Below are positions 44,044-56,300 of a stretch of DNA of 64,000 nt, one piece after another. Source of the stretch: Halichondria panicea (Eukaryota > Porifera > Demospongiae > Suberitida > Halichondriidae); the NCBI RefSeq assembly GCF_963675165.1, contig NC_087382.1:4379963-4443962 (forward strand). The letters run 5' to 3'. Position numbers and translations under genes: made by a program. The notes beneath the pieces are model-generated. The model did no database searches. It saw nothing but the letters and a program-made list of their open reading frames with translations, and had not been told where the DNA came from. Positions within the stretch are counted from its first letter, which is position 1, and each line of letters opens with the position of its first letter.

Positions 44044-45529
44044 GCTAGACTATAGACAACACTGGTAACTACAAGTAGACCAAATAAGAACACTAATGAC
44101 CCAGGTTTTACTAAGATACAACAAAGTAAACATTGACAAAAATGAGTAAGTTTAGCTCTTGCCTACTTGCCACTTGAGTGTCCAGAGTTTCTTGAAACTG
44201 CATGCCTATATAGCTAATATAATGCTAGAAGTTAGTCTTTGCAAAGAAATAAACAGCATCCGCTTTGCCAGTATTTTTTTATAGCAGGTCTTGTGTTCTA
44301 ACATTGGCCAGTTGATTGGATATATCCTGTTTGGACTGACTTTGATTTCTGGGCAAATTAGTACTCCCCAGTTCTGGATCCTAATTTTCCTGTGGCCAGT
44401 TCATGAATACTATATCTACTAGTACTGTGACTCTGGAACCTGGCTTGCACTTCAGGACCTGGGTATTGATGCTGGAAAAACTGAAAAGTTGTTTCTTTAT
44501 CCAATTCTGATAGTAAACAATGACATAACAGAAGCCATAATTAAATTTACGGAGAATTACTGTAGTATTTACAAGCCACAAACAGGAAATTTACTCACTA
44601 TGATGCAAAACCACAATTACATCATTTGAAGCCAAATTTATAGTCTTAGTGTAGACTGTAAGTATAACTCGAGAACGAAACATTATTTTGCAAATCCAAG
44701 AAAATATGACTGTAGAAGCCTATAATTATATAGAAACTTATTTGCACTTCATTGATTATTGAGCAGCTGTAGCAGTCTACACACATGCAGACACATGCAC
44801 AACCACACACATGCAGATGATGTTACAAAAGATTTTGGAGAGACTGCAACAGCCTTCACTGTAAGTAAAATTGGAGAACAAAGCTTTAGTTTGCAAATCC
44901 ACGAATCAAAATCCAAGAGAACGTGGCTAGAAGCCTATATAGAAGCTGTTAGTTTTCGTCGCATTGCAACCGTTGAGCAGTTACAGCTAGAGCAACTAAC
45001 ACACACACACACACATACACACATGCACACACATGCACACACATGCACACACACACACACAGTCAGCTTTACCGTATCCCTCGTGCGGTGTGTAAGACAG
45101 AGGGCTTAGCCTGGAGGTATTACAATGTAAAGTCGGCGACCCTCTAATGTGACACTTGGATATTTCACCCATATAGCACCATATAAAACTCTTCTTTTGC
45201 AAAACGTAAAGTATCGCCTTAAATCGAGGTTTTACAGTAGTTAACTCACTTGTATCTTATAGGGAAATAGGCTTTAATTGGTCTCCGCTTCGTTAAAGCC
45301 CCAATGAACTGTTCACTTGCTTGTCCTTCAAAAGGAGAAAGGAGAAATTCGGTTCTGCATAAAATAATACAAAAAATTGATTTATACTGTGTAGCATGTT
45401 AAGGAACTTACCTCGTTACACAGTTTTGTCAAACAACTTTCAAAGCGTTCTCTAAAAGCTCAACTTGTCTGGTCATAGGTATATTCAACAAACAAGAGCG
45501 CGCAAGGAATATACTGAGGCAGTGGCGGA
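44044..45529. repeat. Noncoding with internally repeated segment and AC tract
   Basis: 44640-44740 and 44850-44960 are related (TTTGCAAATCCA, GAAGCCTATA). 44950-45115 is the reverse of the 12327-12430 dispersed repeat. An impure CA tract lies at 44999-45061. A plus-strand frame across it (44759-45109) uses the repeat and the CA run and is not credited as a gene. Confidence 0.55.
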
Positions 45530-45986
45530 TCCAGACAGGTTCCATAGATTCCATGGAACCCCCCTTTCACACAAGAACACATTGGAGATCAACTTACCAA
45601 GCTAGTAACTCAGCTTGAATGATCGTGATCTGTACTGTAGTTACTACAGCTGCATTTTATCTGTGGGCAGGGCTCTCCAATGCGCATGCTCATTGTGCTT
45701 AGGAAAAGTGACCTGGATCCTGGATCCCCACTACGCAAGTCTATTATTGAACTAACCAGCATAATTATTGCACTGTACATTGAACTAACCTGCCCTATAC
45801 ACTGAGTATGTGTGTATCATGCATTACCCCAAAAAGGGAGTAAAAGAAAAAATTATGGGACTTCCCCTGGTGAGTATGGGATTTTCCCTGGTCACGTTTG
45901 ACCGGAAGTGGGCGTAGTAACTAAAAAAATGTTGCGCTCTGCGCAACTTTCACCACCCCCTTTCATTTGTTCTGGATCTGCCACTG
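45530..45986. mobile_element. CAGTGGCGGATCCAG-type MITE
   Basis: Starts CAGTGGCGGATCCAG and ends CTGGATCTGCCACTG (inverted, one mismatch). Shares AAGTGGGCGTA, CTCTGCGCAA and CCCCCTTTCATTT with the element at 51682-52049. It directly abuts the foldback at 45987. Confidence 0.85.
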
Positions 45987-46104
45987 GGAGGTACGACATC
46001 CGCGTGTCATCCGCGTGTCTTAAACACACATATTCTTGAACTTTGACCTAAGGAATGTGTGTCTAAAACATTACCTTTGACATGCGGATGTCGTACCTCC
46101 TCTG
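45987..46104. mobile_element. Foldback element related to 10254-10375
   Basis: GGAGGTACGACATCCGCG at the left and CGGATGTCGTACCTCCTCTG at the right are inverted, with an internal ACACACATATTC/GAATGTGTGT pair. The terminus resembles CAGAGGAGGTCNGACATGCG of the 10-kb element. The first bases of the left end are missing where the neighbouring MITE abuts. Confidence 0.75.
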
Positions 46105-48130
46105 GATCTATTCAGTGCAGCAAACCAGTACATCAAAATCTACAGTGGTTTTCTGTACTCCAAAGCACTGCGCGCAACCACAATGTATGTGATCAGTATT
46201 GTGGTTGGATTCTGTTATGATTGCCTGTTATGATTGCCTGTCTGTTATGATTGACAAGCCAACAAAAAAGCAATCGTAAGAATTAACTTGGAATTGCCAT
46301 GGCCTGCAAAATTCAAACCCCTTATACAACTGTAACTGGACAATTTGATGGGTGTTTTAATTTGGCGATCTATTGCTAGAAGGAAGTATATTTACACAAT
46401 GGAAATATCGTGACGCCAGAGCGTAAGAGATGCACTGTGTCACTCGACCGTCCTCGTTCAGAGGGCCGGCCAACGCATCACACCAGTGCGGCCATGCGAA
46501 CCGCAGAGGGTTCAACAATTTTGCAAATCCTCATAAATGTGTTGTGATTTGCAGATATTGATCAGCTGTTGCTTGGAGAGGCTATAGCTATAATTATTAC
46601 AGAAGCCGATTTGCATCTATTTAAGCAACAGACCGACTTTTCTGCCCCCAAGCCCAAGTTGCTCTTATAGAGAGAAAGCAAAGACAATGAAAACACACCA
46701 TGGGTATAGAAGTGTCAAAGCTACAAAAGCTAACCTACCAGCTATTAGTACACACATTGACTATTTATAATTATGATGAGCATTTTTGTTTTGCACGGGA
46801 AACTCGGAGTGGGAAATGATCTACATGATTGTTGTTAAAAACGATTGATGCCAAAAGTCCAAGTCCATGAGCACCGGCAGGTGTAGCCTCGATTCCAGCC
46901 CGACCGCAAAGAGAAAGGCGGCCCAGGTATATTGCGCATGCGCATGAGCGAAATAATTGACAGCCATACAAATTGTGGACAAAAAGGGGTTGATGTCTCA
47001 TGTAAGATGGATCCATAAAGAGCAGAGCATCTTACATGAGACAACATCAACCCAAAAAGGAAGAATAAGTATGACCACAATGGAAGTGTAAAAATACAAG
47101 ACTGATGATAGAGAATTGGCTCTCTTGGATCAAGAGTTACCCTAAACGGGTATGCATGTATATAGCCATGCTTTTGGATGGTTTAGGAGATTCACTGCCA
47201 ACGCTTGCAGAATCAGAGATAGGACGAACGTTGCCGTGGTCACAACACAATCACACAACTATACAATACTGTCAAAATGAATTGCTCACTATATACACAG
47301 TACGTTGATCTGATGTATTCATGATGATAGAATTCCTAAATAAACTTGGTTACAAAAAGACACTTTTTTCTGGCCAGGAGAAAGAAGTTAAGTCTTACGT
47401 GCTTACAATCGATTATGCTCACTTTAAAGTTGAAATGCTGGCATGCAAGCATCACCTATACGAATCTTTGATGATCACAAGCAATACTATATGCATATAG
47501 TAGGACACTCCATCTCCTCATGTGCTACTTATATACATACTCAATATATATTTGGTGTCTTTAGTTATAGAATCTAGTCACCCTAAGAACATAAACATTA
47601 AAATTCAAATTAGCATGGATTAAGTTTATACAATGTCAACAATAACTATACATATAGCTTCCTGTTACATAAAACGTATTGAGAGAAGTTCAGAAAGAGT
47701 CATACTAGACTATGATCTACATACTAAAACTTGCTGAGAAAAGACTATAATTATTGATCTATAGCTGGACAAAATTGGTGGTGAGAAGATTTATACTATT
47801 ATAGAATCTTATATGCACTGTCATGTATGCATGCATCCCTTATATATAGCTGTATACACTTATCCATTAGTATAATTGAGGGATTAACTGAACTCTTTAG
47901 CTAAGATAATTGTGCCCTCATACATAATTATATGCAGACTATCACAATTGCAAGCCTTATATATGCCCACGTTCTACTTATCTTTATTTGCAGATCATGC
48001 AATACCTAGCTGTTTTCAACTAGATTTCAACTCCATAATAATAACAATACACTGCTGTACAAAAGTATAGATCCACTGACATATTAATTAATATAGACCT
48101 TGAAGCTACGTCAAAGAATCAAATTGAGCC
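46105..48130. other. Intergenic; hairpin at 46986-47052
   Basis: No gene. A GC-richer piece at 46400-46520 is unexplained. 46886-46945 is a member of the TCGAT..CCAGGCC/GCGCATGCGC family. 46986-47052 is a 22-bp-arm hairpin (GGTTGATGTCTCATGTAAGA and its near-complement). 47300-48120 is AT-rich with nothing recognised. Confidence 0.5.
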
Positions 48131-48660
48131 TTGCATTGCATGCCCAAAGATATCGACTGGAAAATGGCGAAAATATTTGTCAGCAATCACCTTCGGCAGC
48201 ACATTTTCATGGTGGTAGCACTTATCATATACTTGAGTGGCAGCCAAGGTTGCAATGAGTTGTACACAATTGTGCCATCAAACTTTATCGGCCTGATCAT
48301 GAGGCTGTCTGAGGCGAGCAGAAGTACCATGACTACTGCATGATGATGGTGCCAAGGAAATTGTTGTGTATAGATACAGAGCGATGAGAGAAGGAATAGG
48401 TGTCACTGTCTCGAACGCACCTAGCATATTGTGTGATGTGACCAATCGAGGAGATTATGAACTTAAGAAAATACTAAGTCTGGCTGATTTTAAGTTGCTG
48501 TGCATTGATTTTGAGCGAGGCAAAGAAAAGCTTACTTCAATGTTTACTGGATTCGGAGCAAATATTAAATTGGGCTCTTGTGATATTTTCAGAATTGGAC
48601 GATTATTTTTGTGTTCACCATTGGTTCCTTTTAAATCGAAAATTAATAAGTAAGATTCAG
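48131..48660 (+). pseudogene. Chimeric fragment: signal-peptide start joined to GTPase-like copy C
   Basis: The frame from 48131 encodes MAKIFVSNHLRQHIFMVVAL (Met at 48164) and a signal-peptide-like LIIYLSGSQG, then NELYTIVPSN. This resembles the mature N-terminus of the beta-helix proteins (EHYHIVPVDS). At about 48284 it passes in frame into IGLIMRLSEASRST of the GTPase-like family. A 4-bp insertion (GCAT near 48338) then stops it. The rest (48343-48653) follows copy B closely (YRAMREGIGVTVSNAPS). There is no P-loop region at all. It looks like a recombination product of two gene families in the module. Confidence 0.6.
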
Positions 48661-51600
48661 TTTGGATTACATGTTCATCACTTTTTTTGCTGTGAAGATC
48701 AACAAAATTCATTGATGCAGAATCTCTCAGAGTTGTTGTTGATTGTGTTGATGCTATTAAAATACTCTTGTGAGAATGTGCCTTTGATGAGTACTGTGGT
48801 CCGTTACCTGACAACACGATTTCAGGAATTCCAATATATAGGTGCATGTCAACAGTTTGATGACCTCGGCATATGTGCATGGTAGTCGGGAGTTTTACTA
48901 TCAAAATAGTAATCCATGACAAGTGAGTAATTGCTCTTTTACAGGCCAGTCCCTAGGCCAAAGACGTTCAAAATATTGAAGCCATTGATCAATTGTTCTG
49001 CATTGTGGTTGTGTTTTCGCTTTGTGTGACATTTCTCCACCATGTTTTTAATCTGTTTGTAGATGCCTGGCCACTATGCACACTGAGTGTTTGGCTCTCT
49101 GCAGGCATTTATATCCCTTTGTGTCCTTAAAATGGTTTTTTCATATATAGCTGCAAACAAAGCACTGTCACTAGAATTTTTGCTTAAATGCAAAGCCTAT
49201 TGACCATAGTAGTTAACAGGCTATTTAGCTCCATCAAGATCACTGCAAGACATGCAAGGGGGGTCAGATGTCTCGTGTATCTATAAGTATATTCGTGTAA
49301 TTTGATGACTGTTGACCAGCTCCCACACTTCCATTTCCTGTTTAATTCTTACTTCCTGTTTTACAAGGATAATCTACATGTAGAACTACTCTTGAATTTA
49401 ACCATTGATTTATCAAGCAACCAAGGAGACTGCACCAGTTGGCCCATAAGACTAGACAAAAGTGGTTTTCTAAGCTAGACTATAAGGTAAAAACTCGCTT
49501 CAGCTTGCATCACAGAACTTACGTGTGATTTACTGTTTAATAAATAGCTCTCTTTAACGTGTTGTTTGTACCACTCAGTGAAAAGTATATATCTGCATAC
49601 CATATACCTGTGTCGGAGGATTCAGTGTCCCCCACGTCCTGCATGGATCCTAGAAACTATAGCCTATAATTATAGCAGGAGTTCATAATGCACCATCAAT
49701 GTCAGTACCCACTACCCCCCCCCCCCCATGCGGGATATGTCGGGGTTTAGTTACCATATATATACCTGTGTCGGAGGATTCAGTGTCCCCCAGACCCTGG
49801 ATCCTAGGAACTAGGATTTAGTGATTATAAACATTGCAAAAATGCAATTAATTATAGACTAGAGTTATTATGCCTCCAGGCGTAGCCGCACGAGAGATAC
49901 AGTAAAACTGCATGTGTGTTGTGATACTGCTTTAAGCATTATCACAATACCACTACTTCAAAGTGTATATCTACATCGTGTGGTGTGCATGTGCATGCAT
50001 GTGCATGTAGTATAATACATTGCATTGTGTCAGTTTGTGTGTATAGTGGCATTGTAAGCAGTCACCTGACACACAACACACAATGAGCAGTGTCACATGT
50101 GAACATCTGGCCACCTCTACAGGCCTCGAGGGAATAAAGGGGGCTTTGCGCAGTGCAGAAACAGTGTATAGAAATGTATCGTAAAACTGAAATATCCATC
50201 AAATCAAACAAGATGCTCATAATAGGATAGGAATCGGGAATGATCGCAAAGAACAAAGATTAGATCGATAAAAACTGTTGCCTTCGAATATTGCCTACAA
50301 GTTCTATAAGTATAGCCTATTATTTTTCAACCAGCATGTCGTTAAAGAAGTCCATGAAAGTGTAGACTATATAGTTTGCTCAAACAGCTCATTTTTGTGT
50401 CCACACAACACCAATCACTCTACCCTTTTTGTTTGCTGTGTACGCACAGGGTAATAAGTCATTGTGCATATACACATGCAGAGCTATATAGCTAGCTAAC
50501 TATATAATTATAGAGACAGGAATTGACTGATTCAGAAGTCTCTAGTATGTTTGTTGCAGCCCTTCACTCCAAGATATTGTTCTTCCTGTGGCTTTGTCAC
50601 AATGCTAGTGTAAACTTTTGCCTGTTCAGATTACGGTCATCCCATTGTCGTTGTATATGTATGGCTTTATGCATGTAAGTCTTTTGTTAGCATAGCTAAG
50701 AGAAGCTATCAGTATAGGACCTGAGCTATTAGAATCGAACTGTGCGAATGTACTATAGCTAGATACGTGATTGAATGTGTTTTTAAATCTTTGTTTTACT
50801 GATATACGAATTCCTCAGATTCTGGGAATATAGGTATAATTATGGGTGCCATTTGCAAAAACATCATGTATGTGTAAATACACTCACTGTATCGGTCTCC
50901 CGATTTACTAATTAAAATCGTCCTCACACTCTTTAATATTGTTCTCTAAATGAATGTCCTCGCGCTGCGCAGCCTTAAACCTTTACTTGCTATTGATTGA
51001 CGCTTTAAAGTGTAACAAACGGTGCCCTCCACTGAGCGGCCAGCTATCATAAATGTCACAAACAGTGCACAAAGTTTACTAAATTCGGACAGACATTTAG
51101 TAAAGTAGTGTGAGATTAATTTAGTGAAATGGCATCTATAAATTTAGTAAATTGGGAGGAGACAGATAAGTGAAGTGGATTTTAAGTATGCAGTTTTTAC
51201 ACAATCATAGTGTTTTTTAAATAGGTAGCGCATATGCAATTAAGCAGTCGATACCAGGCACTCAAACAATAACAAGGAGAGGAAATGGGCGCATAGGAAT
51301 GAGGCTAACACACATGCATCTAGCCTTCTACAGGCCTCTTGAAAAAATGTGCACAATATCATAAATTTAACTGCATAATATCCTGAAATATACAGACAAA
51401 GAATACAATGTACAGAATTCTCTGCTACAATTCCATCACAGAGGAGGCTGGAATAAGTTGAATATGTCCAAAATTCCTAGTCGTGGACACAAGCTTATTA
51501 TTTCAGGCGTATGTACAAAGGGAAACCGTATGGGTCAATTCAAGTTTGCTCAGAAGCAGAATATGATACAACTTTTTGCTTTAGCTAGTGCAATGAGATG

Positions 51601-51681
51601 GGCGGAGTCAATTTATGAGCTGGTTAAAATGTTATAAGACACACAACGAAATGCTGATGCCTCAGTGGATGTGCTACATAA
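48661..51681. repeat. Noncoding flank shared with unit 1
   Basis: 48770-50305 matches 6640-8160 and 51120-51645 matches 8160-8716. An extra 0.8 kb (50308-51113) is present only here, with no coding sequence or clear terminal repeats. It may be an insertion here or a deletion in unit 1. Confidence 0.7.
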
Positions 51682-52049
51682 CAGTGGCGGATCCAGAGGA
51701 GGGTCCATGGGGTCCCTTGACCCCACCTTTTGAAGTTAACTTTAGAAGGCTTAATGACTCCAGCTAGCTATTTATCAGTTTTTGTAGCTATTGTAATTTG
51801 ATTCAATGATTGTACTGTTGTTTTGATGTATCAACTGCCAAAGGAGTGTTCAGGTTAGCCTAGGCTAGCTAGTTGACTGTTCGTAGCAGCTATAGCTAGC
51901 TCTACGTAAGTCTATTATGGGACTTCCCCTGGCTGAGTATGGGATTTTCCCTAGCCACGTGTGACCGAAAGTGGGCGTAACCTCAAAAAATTCGCGCTGC
52001 GCGCTCGTTAGTTTGGACCCCCCTTTCATTTTTCCTGGATCCGCCACTG
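51682..52049. mobile_element. CAGTGGCGGATCCAG-type MITE with CATAA target duplication
   Basis: Starts CAGTGGCGGATCCAG and ends CTGGATCCGCCACTG. CATAA flanks both ends (51677-51681 and 52050-52054). It is a 368-bp noncoding interior related to the copy at 45530-45986. Unit 1 has no element at the matching place. Confidence 0.88.
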
Positions 52050-53336
52050 CATAACATAAAGCTATAATTATTGCTAATACAAAACGTGATATATAAACGT
52101 TTTTAACTTCCCATGCATGCAATGTGGTGTGTATACCCCACACATGCAGGCAGGGCTGGAGACAATGGCCTCCATGATTTGCTCCCCTAGGTGTTTATGA
52201 GGTAGACACAAACATGTGCATGGTGGGGTATAGGTGGTGTCCTATGGGACAAGTGTGAGTGTGTTGCTGGCTGCTGGAGACTGGTTATAGCCTGCATGAC
52301 CTTTCTCAGAAAATCAATTTAGTGGAACTGTCTTGTCCCATGATCTCAGCTTCATTAAATATCTACACGTTTTTGCATCTGAGCATCAAGTTGTATCTCT
52401 GCTGAGCAAACTCAGACAAAAACATGACTTCTGAGTCCACAGACATAAAAACACCAACTTATAGTCATCTGCAAGAGAAGTTTTGAAGAAATCCACTATT
52501 ATAAGGTGAGATGATTCCAGCCTCTACCGCACTTCATGTGCATGCTAAATATCACGTGATCCATGCTCAATAGAAAGTGATTGAGCAAAAGAAAATGTGA
52601 TGTACCGAAGTTATATTAACTATGCCATGAATGGAAAAAATAGAAAACTGATGGCGTAAATAAGTCAGTGTACACTTACACAGATCTATATACATGTATA
52701 GCTGTGGTACAGAGAAATTAATTCTGCATGTGGTCACTATAAAAGAATGTATAGGTTTGTTGTAGCATTTCACTCTGTAGCTCTTTTCTCTGATCAATAT
52801 AGCAACGTATACTACTAGGCCCTGATAAATTATGCTCGGAATAATTTTAGCATAAATATAAATGGGTGTATTGGCATCAATGTCGATTTTTGGTAAAGGT
52901 TATTTAATTAAGTTTTGCATAATGACGTCCTAAAAATGGCCAAAAAAGGTTGAATGTGAAATTCTAAATCAGCAAGATAACACTGAGAGTCATGTTGTGT
53001 GCTGTGTTTATGTCTGCGTTTAATTTTGTATTAATGAGGGGATAGAGCGTCTTACTATGCAAGTTTTACGGATTCACTATCGTTTTAAACATTCCCTTGT
53101 TTGTAATGTGCTAAGTGCTCTGTACATGTGTGGCTGATAATGATAATAATAATGAAATCATGAATAATAGCAGCACTTATATGGCATAATTTGTACACAA
53201 CTACAGAATTCGCGCAGTAAGGCTACATCCCCTCATCTGCTCCTTTAACTTTTATGACACATTTGAGGGGAAAGCATAATTAATCAGGGCCTACAACTGA
53301 ACACACATTGCAGATACACCTAATGCATAGTCACAA
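52050..53336. other. 5' flank of ankyrin gene 2
   Basis: From about 52385 it aligns with 12620-13368. It ends with ACACACATTGCAGATACAC just before the ATG, as in unit 1. About 53020-53270 is unit-2-specific and unrecognised. Confidence 0.5.
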
Positions 53337-56300
53337 ATGGCTGATGACTGCCAGTCATGTGATACTGCCCTGCACACTGCTGCAAGCAGTGGGAACTTAG
53401 ATGAGGTCAGAGAGCTGTTGAAAACAAAGCAATATGAAGTGGACCTAAAAAACTCGCACAACCAAACATCTCTTCATCTTGCATGTGCTAATGGTCATAT
53501 TGATATGGTTTGGACACTAGCCAATGACTTTGGTGCTGATATAGGAGCTTTGGATAATGGCGGTAATACACCATTGTTCTTTGCTGCTAAGAACAAACAT
53601 GTACAAATAATTGTCATGCTGATCCTATTTTCAATGTGTGGTCGACTCTTCAATGGAATAGCACTACCATGTTCCTTTAGCCGTAGTAGAGTTGATGATC
53701 ATCATGTTAAAATGTTTGAGGATGTCCTCTTTGAGTACTACAATAATTTTGAAGCTGAGGAGAAAACTATGCATCTGATAAGCAAATTCTTTGTTGATTA
53801 TATTCAATTCAAAGATTATAAGGAAGAAGGCTTTTTTACACTGCTTGTAGCTGCATCACTTGGTTTTAAAGACTTGATTAATCGGTTAGTTACAGAGAAG
53901 AAAGCAGACCTTAATATGGAGGGTTTCTGTGGTTTGTCTGTTCTCCACTGTGCCTGTTTTGGAGGACACGTACTGCTCGTGGAGAGTCTTATTTCAGAAT
54001 ATAGTATGGACCTCTCTGTGAGAGATAAAGAAGGACGCTCAGTTTTGCATTATGCCGTATCAAAAGAGGTTCCCCATTCATCCAATGGTAGTCACATAGA
54101 ACTACTTGATAAACTGGTGATGCAATATGGCCTCAATTCCACAGACAGAGATAATAATGGAGACACACCTCTACATATTGCAGCCATGTTCGGACATGTT
54201 GAAGCAGTGAGAAACCTGATCAGTAAGCACCGTGCTGATATTGATTGCACTGATAATCAGAACACTACTCCATTGATGCTAGCTGTGCTGAATGGTCATA
54301 TGTCTGTTTTGGATGCGTTAGTTAAAGAATTCAACGGCAGTTGTCATGTACGAGGTTACAATAGCCTCACTCTCCTTCACTATGCCTGCTACGGTGGCCA
54401 TATAGAGCTGATAGACAAACTGGTGATGGAATATGGCCTCGATCTCGCAGATAGAGATGATCATGGAGACACACCTCTACATATTGCAGCTTTGTTCGGA
54501 CATGTTGAGGCAGTGAGACACTTAATCAGTAAGCACAGTGCTGATATTGATAGCACTAATGATCAGAATAATACTCCATTGATGGAAGCTGTGCTGAACG
54601 GTCGTGTGTCTGTTTTGGATGCGCTAGTCAAAGAATTCAAGAGCAGTTGTCATGTACGAGGTTACAATAGCCGCACTCTCCTTCACTATGCATGCGAGGG
54701 TGGCCATATAGAACTGATAGACAAACTGGTGATGGAATATGGCCTCGATCCCACAGATAGAGATAATGATGGAGACACACCTCTACATATTGCAGCCATG
54801 TTCGAACATGTTGAAGCAGTGAGACACTTGATCAGTAAGCACAGTGCTGATATTGATTGCACTAATAATCGGAACTCTACTCCATTGATGAAAGCTGTGC
54901 TGAAAGGTCATGTGTCTGTTTTGGATGGGTTAGTCATAGAATTCAACAGCAGTTGTCATGTACGAGGTTACAATAGCCGCACTTTCCTTCACTATGCATG
55001 CGAGGGTGGCCATATAGAACTAATAGACAAACTGGTGATGGAATATGGCCTCAATCCAACAGACAGAGATAATGATGGAGACACACCTCTACATATTGCA
55101 GCCGCTACAGGACATGTTGAAACAGTTAGACACTTGATCAGTAAGCACAGTGTTGATATTGATTGCACTAATAGATGGAACTCTACTCCATTGATGAAAG
55201 CTGTGATGAATGGTCATGAACCTGTTTTGGATGTGTTAGTCAAAGAATTCAAAAGCAGTTGTTTTGTCCGAGGATACAATAGCCGCACTCTCCTTCACTA
55301 TGCATACCAGGGTGGCCATGTAGAGCTGATAGACAAACTGGTGATGGAATATGGCCTCGATCCCACAGGTAGAGATAATGATGGAAACACACCTCTACAC
55401 ATTGCAGCCAAATTCGGACATGTTGAAGCAGTGAGACACTTGATCAGTAAGCACAGTGCTGATATTGATTGTACTAATAATCGGAACTCTACTCCATTGA
55501 TACTAGCTATGCTGAATGGTTGTGTGTCTGTGTTGGATGCATTAGTCAAAGAATTCAACAGCAGTTGTCATGTACGAGGTTACAATAGCCGCACTCTCCT
55601 TCACTATGCATGCCAGGGTGGCCATGTAGAGCTGATAGACAAACTGGTGATGGAATATGGCCTCGATTTTGGAGATAGAGATGATGATGGAAACACACCT
55701 CTACATATTGCAGCCATGAAAGGACATGTTGAAACTGTGAGACACTTGATTACTCAGCACAAAGTTGAAACCAATGTCATTAACAATGTTAACTCTACTC
55801 CACTGTGTTTAGCTGCTGAATGGGGTCATGAGATCGTGATACATGCCTTAATTAAATTGAATTGCAACCCACATGCCAGAGGCTACAACGGTCAAACTCT
55901 TCTTCATTATGCTTGCCAGAATGGTCATATAGAAACTTTAAACAATTTAATATCAGAATATAAGGTTGATCCAAAAATTAGAGACAACGATGGGAACACA
56001 CCTCTTCATATTTTGTGTCGTACTCCGCATACTGAAGAAGAGAAGCTAATAAAAATCCTTTGCGAGTACCAGTACTGGACAGTGTTTCAAGTTAATAATA
56101 ATGGCAACACCCCTCTTCACACAGCAACTCTCTTTGAACAAGCTCATTGTGCACGCTTACTATTGCAGAAATACAATGCTCCACTATTTGTGCGAAATAA
56201 AGATGGGAAGACCGCCCTCGATTTAGCTAAAGCTCAGAGGAGCCAAAAAATTATTACAATTTTTGAAACTCATAATTTTGAGATCCAGTCAATCTACCAG

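Noticed and set aside
44759..45109. 116-residue frame with DFGET-like segment
   Set aside because: Overlaps a dispersed repeat and an AC tract; no kinase context.
46400..46525. Possible small structured RNA gene in a GC-rich stretch
   Set aside because: No tRNA A/B boxes or 5S-like sequence could be matched by eye.
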